Assembly: GCF_013127955.1 (NCBI RefSeq)
Contig: NZ_CP053435.1
Coordinates: 3,100,001 to 3,164,000, forward strand
DNA from: Spirosoma taeanense
Lineage (GTDB): Bacteria > Bacteroidota > Bacteroidia > Cytophagales > Spirosomataceae
DNA: 64,000 nt
Direction: 5' to 3'
The notes under the pieces are model-generated. The model was not told the origin of the DNA, made no database searches, and was given only the letters and a program-made list of their open reading frames with translations. Shown one piece after another: positions 9,833 through 18,278 of the stretch. The stretch's first letter is position 1; the number at the start of each line of letters is the position of its first letter. A program made the position numbers and the translations under genes.

Positions 9833-9840
9833 TATCTTTG
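9833..9840 (+). promoter_or_regulatory. Candidate -7 element TATCTTTG upstream of leuS
   Basis: The word TATCTTTG matches the Bacteroidota -7 consensus TAnnTTTG and lies 32 nt before the preferred LeuRS start. No TTG was found at the usual distance upstream, so only half of the promoter signature is present. Confidence 0.4.
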
Positions 9841-9872
9841 CCAATTCTTCGCCGATTACTCACTTTTTCCGT

Positions 9873-12767
9873 ATGGAGTACAATCATCGCCAGACCGAGC
9901 AGAAATGGCAGCGGTTTTGGGACGAAAACCAGACTTACCGCGCTGAGACGGATTCGTCTAAACCCAAATATTACGTCCTGGATATGTTTCCTTACCCATC
10001 GGGCGCTGGCCTGCACGTTGGGCATCCGCTGGGCTATATTGCATCGGATATTGTCTCCCGCTATAAGCGGCTGAAGGGCTTTAATGTGCTGCACCCGATG
10101 GGTTTCGATTCATTTGGTCTGCCCGCCGAACAGTACGCTATCCAGACGGGCCAGCACCCGGCCGTAACAACTGAACAGAACCTGAAGCGGTATATCGAGC
10201 AACTCAAAAATATCGGGTTCAGCTACGACTGGTCGCGCGAGGTGCGCACGTCCGACCCATCCTATTACAAATGGACGCAGTGGATTTTCATGGAGCTGTT
10301 CCGCTCGTGGTATAATAAGGACACCGACCGGGCCGAACCCATCGAAACGCTGCTGGAGAAGTTTGCCACGAATGGAACGACCGACGTCAACGCGATCTGC
10401 GATGAAGACGCCCCAACCTTCACAGCCGCCGAGTGGAACGCGATGTCAAAGCAGGAATCGTATGCGATTACGCTGAAGTATCGCCTGACGTTTCTGGCCG
10501 ATGCGGTCGTGAACTGGTGCCCGGCGCTCGGTACAGTACTGGCCAATGATGAGGTCAAAGACGGCGTTTCGGAGCGGGGCGGCTACCCCGTCGAGCAGAA
10601 GCTGATGCGCCAGTGGATGATGCGCATCACGGCCTATGCCGACCGGCTGCTGGCGGGTCTGGACGTCATCGACTGGACCGAATCCCTGAAAGAACAGCAG
10701 CGCAACTGGATCGGCAAGTCGGTCGGCGCCAGCGTGCGGTTTCCAATAATGAAGAATGATGAACGATCAATGATCAATGTGGAGAATAGCACGCATCATT
10801 CAACACTCATCACTTCTGATTACATCGAGGTCTTCACGACCCGCGTGGACACCATCTACGGTGTTACGTTCATGGTGCTGGCACCTGAACATGAACTGGT
10901 GCCGGACCTGACGACGCCTGAGCAGCGCGAAGCCGTTGAGGCTTATGTAAACGCGGCCAAACTGCGTTCCGAGCGCGACCGCATGGCCGATACAAAAGCC
11001 GTTTCGGGCGTGTTTACGGGCAGCTACTGCATCAACCCCCTCAATGAAGAGAAAGTCCCGATCTTCCTGGCCGACTACGTGCTGGCGGGTTACGGTACGG
11101 GCGCGGTTATGGCCGTTCCATCGGGCGATCAGCGCGACTGGACATTTGCCCGGCACTTCAATCTGCCGATTGTGCCGGTGCTGGATGCCCAGAAAGATAT
11201 GGACCAGCAGGCCGATAATACCAAAGAGGGCCACTACATCAACTCGGCCATCATCAACGGTATGACCTATGCCGAAGCGACCGCTACGCTGATTGCCTGG
11301 CTGGAAGAACGCGGCCTGGGTAAAGGCAAGGTCAACTTCCGGATGCGCGACGCCGTATTCAGTCGCCAGCGGTACTGGGGCGAACCGGTGCCGGTGTACT
11401 TCAAAGACAATGGCAACGGCCAACCGCTACCCTATCTGATTGACGAAAGCGATTTGCCGCTGGAACTGCCCGCCGTGGATAAATACCTGCCGACCGAAAC
11501 CGGCGAACCTCCGCTGGGCCGCGCCGAAGGCTGGAAATACAAAGGTGAGTATGACTACGAGCTGAGCACCATGCCCGGCTGGGCGGGGTCGTCGTGGTAC
11601 TGGTACCGCTACATGGACCCGCAGAACGACAGCCGGTTTGCATCGCCGGAAGCCATTCAGTACTGGCAGAACGTAGACCTGTACATCGGCGGTACCGAAC
11701 ACGCTACGGGGCACCTGCTCTACAGCCGTTTCTGGAATAAATTTCTGAAAGACCGGGGTTACGTCCCGCAGGAAGAGCCGTTCAAAAAGCTCATCAACCA
11801 GGGCATGATTCAGGGTCGGTCGAATTTTGTGTACCGTGTTAAAGGAACGGGTATGGATGGCGTTAAGCCGGTTTTTGTCTCGCTGAATCGCGTAGACGAT
11901 CAGGAGGTAACTCCCCTGCACGTAGACGTCAATATCGTGGAAAACGACGTCCTGAACGTTGACGCGTTCCGAAAAGCCCGGCCGGATTTAACCGAGAATG
12001 CCGAGTTCATAATGGAACCCGACGGCCGTTACCTGGTCGGGGCGGAAGTGGAAAAAATGTCGAAGTCGAAATTCAACGTCGTCAACCCCGACATGATTGT
12101 GGAGAAATACGGAGCCGACGTTTTACGTCTCTACGAGATGTTCCTTGGTCCGCTTGAACAGGCCAAGCCCTGGAACACCAACGGCATCGACGGCGTGTAT
12201 CGCTTCATCCGCAAGTTCTGGCGGCTGTTCTACAAGGATAATGCTGCCGGGGCATCAGATGCCGGGTCGAGCCAGTGGATCGTAACCGATGAGCAGCCAA
12301 CCCCTGCCGAGTTGAAAGTTCTGCACCGGACCATTCAGAAAGCCGAGAGCGATATTGAAGCGTATTCATTCAACACTTCGGTATCGGCCTTTATGGTGTG
12401 TGTGAATGAGCTGACTAGTCTGAACTGCCACAAGCGGGCGATTCTGCAGGACCTGGTTTTGATTCTGTCCCCTTACGCTCCGCACATCACCGAAGAACTC
12501 TGGGCAGCTCTGGGCAATGAACCGGGCACGGTTTCTTACGCGGCCTTCCCCAAATTCAACCCGAACTATCTGGTTGAGGATGCCTTTGAATACCCGATTC
12601 AGATCAACGGAAAAGTTCGTACGACGATCAGTTTTGCCATTGACCGCGCCCCGACCGAGATCGAGCGGGAGGTGCTGGCCGACGAGATCGTTCAGAAGTG
12701 GCTGGAAGGTAAGTTACCGAAGAAAGTCGTCGTCGTTCCGAAACGGATTGTGAACGTCGTGATTTAA
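9873..12767 (+). CDS. leuS: Leucyl-tRNA synthetase
   Basis: Class I synthetase charging tRNA-Leu in the cytoplasm. The start at 9873 ([16 protein letters not shown]) is preferred over the longer frame from 9798 because the bacterial family begins there and a -7-like promoter word lies just upstream. Landmarks: the HIGH-type motif in [15 protein letters not shown], a CP1 editing domain (about residues 280-510) including the TTR-containing [11 protein letters not shown] block, KMSKS in EKMSKSKFN, and a C-terminal anticodon-binding and LSU-interacting region. About 25 residues at positions 292-317 ([15 protein letters not shown] and STLITSD) are not family-like and coincide with a repeat element inserted in frame at the beginning of the editing domain (listed separately). 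No frame damage results. Confidence 0.96.
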   Translation: MEYNHRQTEQKWQRFWDENQTYRAETDSSKPKYYVLDMFPYPSGAGLHVGHPLGYIASDIVSRYKRLKGFNVLHPMGFDSFGLPAEQYAIQTGQHPAVTTEQNLKRYIEQLKNIGFSYDWSREVRTSDPSYYKWTQWIFMELFRSWYNKDTDRAEPIETLLEKFATNGTTDVNAICDEDAPTFTAAEWNAMSKQESYAITLKYRLTFLADAVVNWCPALGTVLANDEVKDGVSERGGYPVEQKLMRQWMMRITAYADRLLAGLDVIDWTESLKEQQRNWIGKSVGASVRFPIMKNDERSMINVENSTHHSTLITSDYIEVFTTRVDTIYGVTFMVLAPEHELVPDLTTPEQREAVEAYVNAAKLRSERDRMADTKAVSGVFTGSYCINPLNEEKVPIFLADYVLAGYGTGAVMAVPSGDQRDWTFARHFNLPIVPVLDAQKDMDQQADNTKEGHYINSAIINGMTYAEATATLIAWLEERGLGKGKVNFRMRDAVFSRQRYWGEPVPVYFKDNGNGQPLPYLIDESDLPLELPAVDKYLPTETGEPPLGRAEGWKYKGEYDYELSTMPGWAGSSWYWYRYMDPQNDSRFASPEAIQYWQNVDLYIGGTEHATGHLLYSRFWNKFLKDRGYVPQEEPFKKLINQGMIQGRSNFVYRVKGTGMDGVKPVFVSLNRVDDQEVTPLHVDVNIVENDVLNVDAFRKARPDLTENAEFIMEPDGRYLVGAEVEKMSKSKFNVVNPDMIVEKYGADVLRLYEMFLGPLEQAKPWNTNGIDGVYRFIRKFWRLFYKDNAAGASDAGSSQWIVTDEQPTPAELKVLHRTIQKAESDIEAYSFNTSVSAFMVCVNELTSLNCHKRAILQDLVLILSPYAPHITEELWAALGNEPGTVSYAAFPKFNPNYLVEDAFEYPIQINGKVRTTISFAIDRAPTEIEREVLADEIVQKWLEGKLPKKVVVVPKRIVNVVI
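10749..10822 (+). repeat. Inverted-repeat element inserted in frame in leuS
   Basis: Simple-word sequence (repeated ATGA/ATCA words) with arms AATGATG (10755-10761) and CATCATT (10794-10800). The 15-nt word AGAATGATGAACGAT (10753-10767) recurs exactly at 56638-56652 beside lptE. It encodes residues that the LeuRS family lacks and keeps the reading frame. Confidence 0.6.
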
Positions 12768-12886
12768 GCCTTCGGCGTAAAACATGGGCATTTAGTCCAA
12801 CCAAATGGAATGTAAATGCAGGAGACCTTGGGCTTGCTTCATGTAGCTTGTGGGGCTGTCAACCCTGTTGGCGTTGTAATCATCCA

Positions 12887-12921
12887 GAAACCGGAGACAG
12901 TAACAGTTTCCGGTTTCTGCA
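12887..12921. repeat. Hairpin with arm CAGAAACCGGAGAC
   Basis: Arms of 14 bp with one mismatch (12887-12900 and 12908-12921). It lies 120 bp after leuS. There is no T-tract, so it is a weak terminator candidate or a remnant of a palindromic repeat. Confidence 0.45.
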
Positions 12922-13322
12922 TATCAGGCCCGCTACGGATAAACCGACGCATTACAGGAACCTCGAACGTAAACTCCGTTCGGGTTTTCACGCTTATAAT
13001 CCCCGACCCCAATGAAAACCAAAAGCCTCCCCACCAACACGGCCAGTAGCAAACCTTTTTTACCGCAGCCACGACCGAACGAGCAGTTACCGTTTACATG
13101 GGGTGATGGAGCGATTGACCTGATAACACCGATACGACAACTAACGCTGCCGCAGAGGTAAACCTAAGCCAACCGATAGCGGGCTTTTTGTTGTCGATCG
13201 TCGCTGCCGAAGCCTTGAAAACGCCTAATTTTACCCTACAGTCAGGGGCGGTGGATGCCTGAGAAAACCTACGGAGTTTATGACAGTCGGCCCCAAGCAT
13301 TAACATAGCGTTGCAGACCTCG

Positions 13323-13551
13323 ATGAATATAACATTTGATTATACAACAGATATAAGAGATTGGCAAACTATCCTTGACCGAACGTACCTCCATTCTGGA
13401 AACAGGTGAAGGAAGCATACTGCTCTCTTTCGGTTTACTAATTAAACTACCTGCTGACTCGTTAGGAGGCATTGTTGTTTGTATGATTCCTAATACGCTG
13501 CTCTGGGCAATACTTATAATGATGCTACAAACACGTATCTTTCGCAAGTAG
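13323..13551 (+). pseudogene. Possible frameshifted small membrane-protein gene
   Basis: From ATG 13323 a 28-codon frame (MNITFDYTTDIRDWQTILDR...) stops at 13407-13409. An overlapping frame, open from 13357, then continues with SILLSFGLLIKLPADSLGG and a second hydrophobic stretch to a stop at 13549-13551. A single-base change near 13400 would join both into about 75 residues with two membrane segments. No family was recognised, and chance open frames cannot be excluded. Confidence 0.25.
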
Positions 13552-13697
13552 TGGTTAAATTGAGTAAGAGCCCAGTTACTTAACCTATCGGCACTTATAC
13601 AACAGCCCTAAGAATAGTTTTAGCTAATTCAGGAAGAATGATGTGGTAATTCTAGTACTTTCGCTTTCAGTTGTTTAACCTATCTCATTTTTTCCTT

Positions 13698-13952
13698 ATG
13701 AACTCTAAAATAGCGTTCGTGGCAGGCTTTGCCAGCATCTTTTTTATTGGTTACGCTCTAGTTTGGTACGGGCTTAATTTGGTTAGTGCTTTTTCGTTCT
13801 ATGGGAACTTGGCTCAAGCTTTAGGCGATAGCCGATTCCATTTAGCAGCCATCACTGATACCTACGAAATGGCTACTCGGTTGATTATGGGAATTGGTTT
13901 AGGTCTATTAATCTGGAAAGTGAGAAAGCAAAAGCAACAGACGATAGCTTAA
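13698..13952 (+). CDS. Small membrane protein of unknown function
   Basis: An 84-residue protein if started at the ATG at 13698 (MNSKIAFVAGFASIFFIGYA); an upstream ATG at 13671 adds nine residues and is less likely. There are two hydrophobic helices, residues about 4-26 and 62-77, with a polar loop between (NLAQALGDSRFHLAAITDT), ending in a basic tail WKVRKQKQQ, which suggests an inner-membrane hairpin. No family was recognised. The gene is AT-richer than the core genes around it and lies in a gene-poor accessory stretch, which suggests acquisition. No partner gene in the same direction is adjacent. Confidence 0.5.
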   Translation: MNSKIAFVAGFASIFFIGYALVWYGLNLVSAFSFYGNLAQALGDSRFHLAAITDTYEMATRLIMGIGLGLLIWKVRKQKQQTIA

Positions 13953-14109
13953 TGGGAAGCCACTAACTTAGGGATGTTTTTTTATAACTTAGAATATGTA
14001 AAGGGAGTAAAGTAAGAAATCAAAATGTACGAGTCAGCAGTGTATTCTCAAATTATTCCTAAAACAAAAAGCTTCCTAAAACGCCAATTCCTTCGTGTAA
14101 CTGTCGGAT

Positions 14110-15219
14110 TTATGGCGTAAATCGTAGCTTTTCCAGTGAGCTAATAAGATCAGGAAGAAAATCTGTGAAGGCTGGGTATTTACTCCGATTACTTTCATAA
14201 TAAGCTAACTGGGTAGTGAAGTGATCGAGGTAAGGCCAATCTTTATACAACTCTCGAAGACGCTGGCTCTCGCTGGGCAACCTCATTTTTAGCGCAATCC
14301 GTATTTCACCTGCTCGTACTGTCAATTCATTGAAAAGAGTTAGCCAGTCCGTATACTGAGCCTGATTTGGTACGGGTTTAAATAAGTCTTTATACTGATT
14401 GATACGCTCCCTCAGTACCGGTTGCATCGTGTATGGATTGACAAAGGAGTGGCCAAATTCATGTACACAAAGCGTACGAACTGCTTCAGGATCGTTGAAG
14501 CCAGGATCGACTACTCGTTGACCTTGTACTTGTTGATCACGGTAAGGGGCGCTAATATTGAAAAGTCGAGCCGCCTGTCCTTCCCCAGTTTGCCAACCCA
14601 TACCCCATTGAGTAATAAAGAAAGGCATTACCACTATTGTATAGGCCTGCTTTCGACTCCCATAGTACTCTTCCATGGTTGGAATAAAGGCAACAGAAGG
14701 ACGGTTTCGGCTCACTTGACCTATAGCTTTTTGGTACATTCTGCCTTGCTGAGCTAAAAACCTTGGTATGTGAGCATCTCGATAAAAACGCGCTACTTGG
14801 GCCATGTAAGCATTGACTATATATTTCGCCGAATCGGGATTAGAATGGACAGCTGTTAATAGTAAAGGTGACACGGATGACTGCCATCCGGTGGCTGGTA
14901 ATGGGCGGGCATAAAGCCCTAGTAAATACACACCAGTTCCTATTTTGTCGGATAAAGCTTTCGTCCCCGTAATAGCTGGGTGATTTGCATAGCGCCGAAA
15001 AGCATTGTAGTTGATGCGCATTAACCGTGAACGTCGGTAGCCAGCGGGGTCCTTGGCTGAGTCCGGAAGAAATTCCGGAGACAACTGATTCATTAAAGTA
15101 GCGATGGTTTCGAGAGTGGGGCTGGCTTGGACGGTAACTTGCCTAGCGATTGGTTGAGCTGTCGCTACGCTACTGATAAGCAGTAGACAACATATAGAAC
15201 GCATACCGTAATACTTCAC
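14110..15219 (-). CDS. DUF4932-type putative zinc metalloprotease, secreted
   Basis: A 369-residue protein with an N-terminal signal peptide (hydrophobic CLLLISSVATAQ) and no other membrane segment, so probably periplasmic or exported. Residues 250-260 contain VHEFGHSF, a zinc-binding HExxH motif (His253, Glu254, His257); the downstream ELTVRAGEIR is a candidate for the third ligand region. The rest resembles the Bacteroidota DUF4932 family by eye, for which activity is not established. An ATG five codons downstream is an alternative start. The gene is AT-richer than its surroundings and stands alone between small accessory genes. Function beyond a likely gluzincin fold is unknown. Confidence 0.72.
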   Translation of the reverse strand: MKYYGMRSICCLLLISSVATAQPIARQVTVQASPTLETIATLMNQLSPEFLPDSAKDPAGYRRSRLMRINYNAFRRYANHPAITGTKALSDKIGTGVYLLGLYARPLPATGWQSSVSPLLLTAVHSNPDSAKYIVNAYMAQVARFYRDAHIPRFLAQQGRMYQKAIGQVSRNRPSVAFIPTMEEYYGSRKQAYTIVVMPFFITQWGMGWQTGEGQAARLFNISAPYRDQQVQGQRVVDPGFNDPEAVRTLCVHEFGHSFVNPYTMQPVLRERINQYKDLFKPVPNQAQYTDWLTLFNELTVRAGEIRIALKMRLPSESQRLRELYKDWPYLDHFTTQLAYYESNRSKYPAFTDFLPDLISSLEKLRFTP

Positions 15220-15516
15220 CTGTATAACTTACTGTTAGAGTTTTGGTATAAGTGGCTTTTATGTAAAGTTAGCCGTTACATTACAAACTAATCGCTGAAT
15301 TTCGCTTCCATTATTGAAACTGAGATATAAATAGCTTTGCTCTTCCTAATCATAGGTGGCAAGCAGTTATTCTTACCTTTTCAAAGCGACCTCGATAAAA
15401 ATCGAGTTAGCTAGTAATGCTGACACGTTAGGCGGTTTGCCGGGTACGCTCACTATCTGGTAGTGAGCGTACCCGGCCCGGTGTTTTAAAGCCATTAACG
15501 TAACAATCCGTTACCG
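15220..15516. other. Intergenic region, no gene seen
   Basis: 297 bp between two minus-strand genes. Apart from the hairpin at 15439-15477 I see no coding frame or recognised RNA; the AT-rich right part before 15219 presumably holds the promoter of the DUF4932 gene. Confidence 0.5.
15439..15477. terminator. Hairpin, likely terminator of the lipoprotein gene
   Basis: A perfect 17-bp stem (15439-15455 and 15461-15477; arm GCCGGGTACGCTCACTA) with a 5-nt loop, 40 bp past the stop of the minus-strand lipoprotein gene. T-tracts are weak on both sides. Confidence 0.65.
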
Positions 15517-15921
15517 TTACTCGCATAAATACATTTCCTCTCTCGATGCCAGGCCCGCCAGAATATAAAGCGTCAGCGAATTGGATGTGGCGGCCCTGAT
15601 CTCGAAAAAGCTCAAGTTACCCGCTCCGAAAACGAGTCTAACCCGGCAACCCTCTAAGGACCAGCGACCTTGCTGCATCGTCTGGGGCGTGTCGCCGGTG
15701 CAATCCACAAGCTTGTAGTTACCATCCGGCATAAAGAACAGCCGTTCACAGGCTTTACCGGTGCTTCCATTGCCGGTTTTACTGAGCCAGCCCGTGGCGC
15801 ATCGGGTCAGGGTTTCGGCACTGCAGAGCGGTGGTTCTTTATGATCCTCCAGCTCCATGCACGACCAGGGCAGCGATAGCAGCAGGCCACCCGCCACTAC
15901 CTTTCGAATAAGCGTTTTCAT
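15517..15921 (-). CDS. Small lipoprotein, lipocalin-like size, function unknown
   Basis: A 134-residue protein with a lipoprotein signal peptide (MKTLIRKVVAGGLLLSLPWSC; lipidated Cys21). The mature part contains six further cysteines and alternating strands (FFMPDGNYKLVDCTG, GRWSLEGCRVRLVFG, LSFFEIRAATSNSLTLYIL). This is the layout of small Bacteroidota lipocalin-like lipoproteins in which a basal sequence is followed by a beta-barrel reporting residual or added terms. No specific family is claimed. It is followed by a strong hairpin and preceded by a 230-bp divergent intergenic region shared with the PagL-like gene. Confidence 0.65.
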   Translation of the reverse strand: MKTLIRKVVAGGLLLSLPWSCMELEDHKEPPLCSAETLTRCATGWLSKTGNGSTGKACERLFFMPDGNYKLVDCTGDTPQTMQQGRWSLEGCRVRLVFGAGNLSFFEIRAATSNSLTLYILAGLASREEMYLCE

Positions 15922-16151
15922 ACCTGGTTTTGTTGTTAGGTTCAGAAATATCCGGGCGCAGACTATTGTCTGATTAGTCGCTAATCATCGCTCAATACAT
16001 CGCCAACAAACTGATAGACAACCAATAAGAAACCGCCGTTGTCAGCTTCCTTATACAAATCAGGTGGTCAAACCTAACTTTATTATTCGGTCAGAATGCT
16101 CGCTCAGAACTTATTTATTGTTTATTTGTATCGTCAACTTTTAAGTTCTGA

Positions 16152-17240
16152 ATGCAGGTAATACGTTTACTTCCCGTTTTCTTTTTCCTCTCTCTATCAT
16201 CTTTCGCTCAACTCGATACGCTCGTTAACGGCCGACAAGCTGGGGTAATCCTGCACCGGGGGCTGTCGGCACCCGACCAGATTATTCCGGCTACGGGCAA
16301 GGTGCCACTAGGGGCCGAGCTGACGTATAGCTGGTTACTGCGGAATCGCCGGGCGTGGGAACAGTGCAGTTGCTTTGCCAATGTGGGTGCGTATGCCAAC
16401 TATTTCACCTTTCGCAACCCAGTTGCGCTGGGGCGTACGGCAGGAGCCGGCCTGTTCTTTGAGCCACTAATATTTCCCCAGCGCCGAACCTTCTATTCGG
16501 TGCGGTTTGCCGCCGGCCTAACGTATCTGACTGATGTTTATGATCCGGTAAGCAACCCAACCAACCGCTATTTCAGCCTGCCGCTAAGCGCCCAGATTGG
16601 CGTAGCCGCTACGGCAAATCACCGCCTGACCGAACAGGTCCACCTGACGCTTTCGGGTTATTACAACCACATTTCCAACGCCGGGAGCCGTCAGCCCAAC
16701 CAGGGTCTGAACATCCCTACCCTGGCGATTGGTCTGGCGTATCTGCCCGTGCCCGTCAGCTATCCTAATGTACGCCACTGGCGGTTAAGCGAACCCGCCC
16801 GGCGCTGGATGGCGCGCGCATTGCTGCTGGGCTCTGTCCGGGTTATGCCCAGGACGGATAAAAACCTGGAAATGGCCCTGCCGATGTACGGCTTGAACCT
16901 CGTGGGTGGCTACCACCTGAGTCGGTCGCACGTCCTGTCGGGGGGTATCGAGCTGGCCGACGACCACTATTTCCGGGAACAGCTCCGACGCTGGTCTTAC
17001 TCCGATCAGCGGTATCAACAGGGCAGTCTGCTGGCGGGCTATGAATTCTGGCATGGCCGGTATGTCTTTACGGCGCACATGGCCTGGAACGTAATTCGTC
17101 CCCGCCCCTACCGCCCGGCAACGTACCAGAAATACGGGTTGCTGTACCGCTTCGGCAATGGTCTGACAGTTGGTTTTAACGTAAAAGCCTATGGCGAAGA
17201 CACCAAAGGTTTTCAGGTAGCGGGAGGCTGGAGTTTTTAG
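16152..17240 (+). CDS. PagL-like lipid A 3-O-deacylase / acyloxyacyl hydrolase family protein
   Basis: A 362-residue outer-membrane beta-barrel protein with a signal peptide (ending SLSSFAQ). Residues 170-190 read YYNHISNAGSRQPNQGLNIP, which resembles the PagL active site, in which His and Ser two residues apart act with a downstream Glu; here His173 and Ser175. Bacteroidota homologues are annotated as acyloxyacyl hydrolases and would trim acyl chains from lipid A in the outer leaflet. The protein is about twice the size of classical PagL and its C-terminal half (residues 200-362) looks like extra strands. It ends in Trp-Ser-Phe, typical for an outer-membrane barrel. Activity is inferred. Confidence 0.68.
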   Translation: MQVIRLLPVFFFLSLSSFAQLDTLVNGRQAGVILHRGLSAPDQIIPATGKVPLGAELTYSWLLRNRRAWEQCSCFANVGAYANYFTFRNPVALGRTAGAGLFFEPLIFPQRRTFYSVRFAAGLTYLTDVYDPVSNPTNRYFSLPLSAQIGVAATANHRLTEQVHLTLSGYYNHISNAGSRQPNQGLNIPTLAIGLAYLPVPVSYPNVRHWRLSEPARRWMARALLLGSVRVMPRTDKNLEMALPMYGLNLVGGYHLSRSHVLSGGIELADDHYFREQLRRWSYSDQRYQQGSLLAGYEFWHGRYVFTAHMAWNVIRPRPYRPATYQKYGLLYRFGNGLTVGFNVKAYGEDTKGFQVAGGWSF

Positions 17241-17252
17241 CCAATCCAGCCC

Positions 17253-17260
17253 TACTTTTG
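17253..17260 (+). promoter_or_regulatory. Candidate -7 element TACTTTTG immediately before the GDPD start
   Basis: The word matches TAnnTTTG, and the ATG at 17265 begins only 4 nt after it. If used, transcription would start at or next to the start codon and the mRNA would be leaderless. No clear -33 TTG is present. Confidence 0.4.
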
Positions 17261-17264
17261 GGGC

Positions 17265-18121
17265 ATGAAAATTCGTTTGCTGTGTAGTGCCATCGTTGTT
17301 ATGTTGGCGGCCTGTTCGCCTAAAACCTATACCAACATTAGGGCTGGCGGGGCCTCTGCGTTATTTAAATACCAGCCTGACCAGACCGCCCGCATTTCGG
17401 CCCACCGGGGCGGGGGCGACCTGATAGGTTATCCCGAAAACTGTATTGAATCCTTTGCGTATCTGGCTAAGAACCTGCCCGTCATCATCGAATGCGATAT
17501 TGATCTGACCAGAGACAGCGTGATGGTAATGATGCACGACGCCACCCTCGACCGCACCACCACGGCACGGGCAAACTCATCGACAAGACCTACGCCGAAA
17601 TCCGGCAGTACCGGCTGGAAGATAACCTGGGCAACGTAACCCCCTACCGGGTTCCGACGCTGGAAGATGTGCTGCGCTGGGGTAGAAACAAGGTTGCCTT
17701 TACACTCGATGTTAAACGCAACGTCTCGTTCGAGAAGGTCGTGGACATGATTCACCAGACTAATGCCGGCGACTACGCGGCCGTTATTACCTACAATGCG
17801 CAGGATGCCGCCAAACTGCACCGGCTTGACCCGAATCTGATGCTTTCCGTTACGATGCGGAACCAGGCCGAATACGACCGTCTGCGCGAACTGGGCGTGC
17901 CGGATAACCGGATGATTGCCTTCGTCGGTGTCAAAGAACCCGACGCTGAACTGTATCAAATCCTGCACCAGAAAGGGATTGCCTGCATCCTGGGGACGCT
18001 TGGCAACCTCGACAAACAGGCTATTGCCAAAGGCGATCAGGTTTATAAACAGTTCGCCAGGAAAGGCGCTGATATCATGTCTACCGATCGGCCACTGGAA
18101 GTCTGGCAGGCCGTGCAGTAA
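17265..18121 (+). pseudogene. Glycerophosphodiester phosphodiesterase lipoprotein, one-base frameshift
   Basis: The gene would encode about 285 residues: lipoprotein signal (MLAACS, Cys17), then the GDPD barrel with the AHRGG catalytic His/Arg, ECDIDLT and MHDATLDRTTT motifs. At 17564-17565 the sequence reads ACGGCACGGG. One G fewer than needed shifts the frame, producing an early stop at 17639. From the next codon the other frame reads TGKLIDKTYAEIRQY and continues intact (LEDNLGNVTPYRVPTLEDVLRWG, in two pieces) to 18121. Restoring one G gives a full, family-like protein. The lesion is single and recent-looking, so it may be a sequencing error, a phase-variable site or a young pseudogene. 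The protein would release glycerol-3-phosphate from glycerophosphodiesters. Confidence 0.82.
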
Positions 18122-18156
18122 ACATTCAGCAGCAAAACAGGGAGGCCGAAACCGAG

Positions 18157-18189
18157 TTTGCATCTTTTCCAGTTGTTTTCGTACCTTTG
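18157..18189 (+). promoter_or_regulatory. Bacteroidota-type promoter of the sulfate assimilation genes
   Basis: TTTG (18157-18160), 21 nt, TACCTTTG (18182-18189): this fits the TTG / TAnnTTTG consensus with normal spacing. It places the transcription start about 85 nt before the TauE/SafE ATG, so the hairpin and TCTATAGA palindrome lie in the leader RNA. Confidence 0.7.
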
Positions 18190-18213
18190 CCCATTCCTTC
18201 ATCCGAATTAAGG

Positions 18214-18267
18214 CGGCACTTCAATGTGCCGTTTTTCATAAGAAGATTAATCTATTAAATCTATAGA
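18214..18267 (+). promoter_or_regulatory. Leader hairpin plus TCTATAGA palindrome, copy 1
   Basis: CGGCAC (18214-18219), loop TTCAAT, GTGCCG (18226-18231), then TTTTT: an attenuator-like hairpin. It is followed by an AT-rich stretch and the 8-bp palindrome TCTATAGA (18260-18267), exactly 11 nt before the ATG at 18279. The same arrangement precedes the sulfite reductase gene. Confidence 0.6.
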
Positions 18268-18278
18268 ATATAAGCATT

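Larger units (their letters stand above)
12768..13697. other. 930-bp low-coding accessory stretch after leuS
   Basis: No convincing complete gene. It holds a hairpin (12887-12921), a short repeat word TGGGGC-TGTCAACCC at 12851-12865 related to the repeats around 52-53 kb, a 49-codon open frame from ATG 13012 to 13161 of unknown value, and a possible frameshifted small gene (13323-13551). Base composition falls from GC-rich to AT-rich through the stretch, suggesting remnants of transferred DNA. Confidence 0.5.

Noticed and set aside
12816-13072. Two overlapping 77-codon frames on opposite strands
   Set aside because: Both cross the palindrome at 12887-12921 and share its translated halves; no family features.
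13094-13547. Minus-strand frames of 70 and 89 codons
   Set aside because: They overlap the more protein-like plus-strand remnant and show no recognisable pattern.
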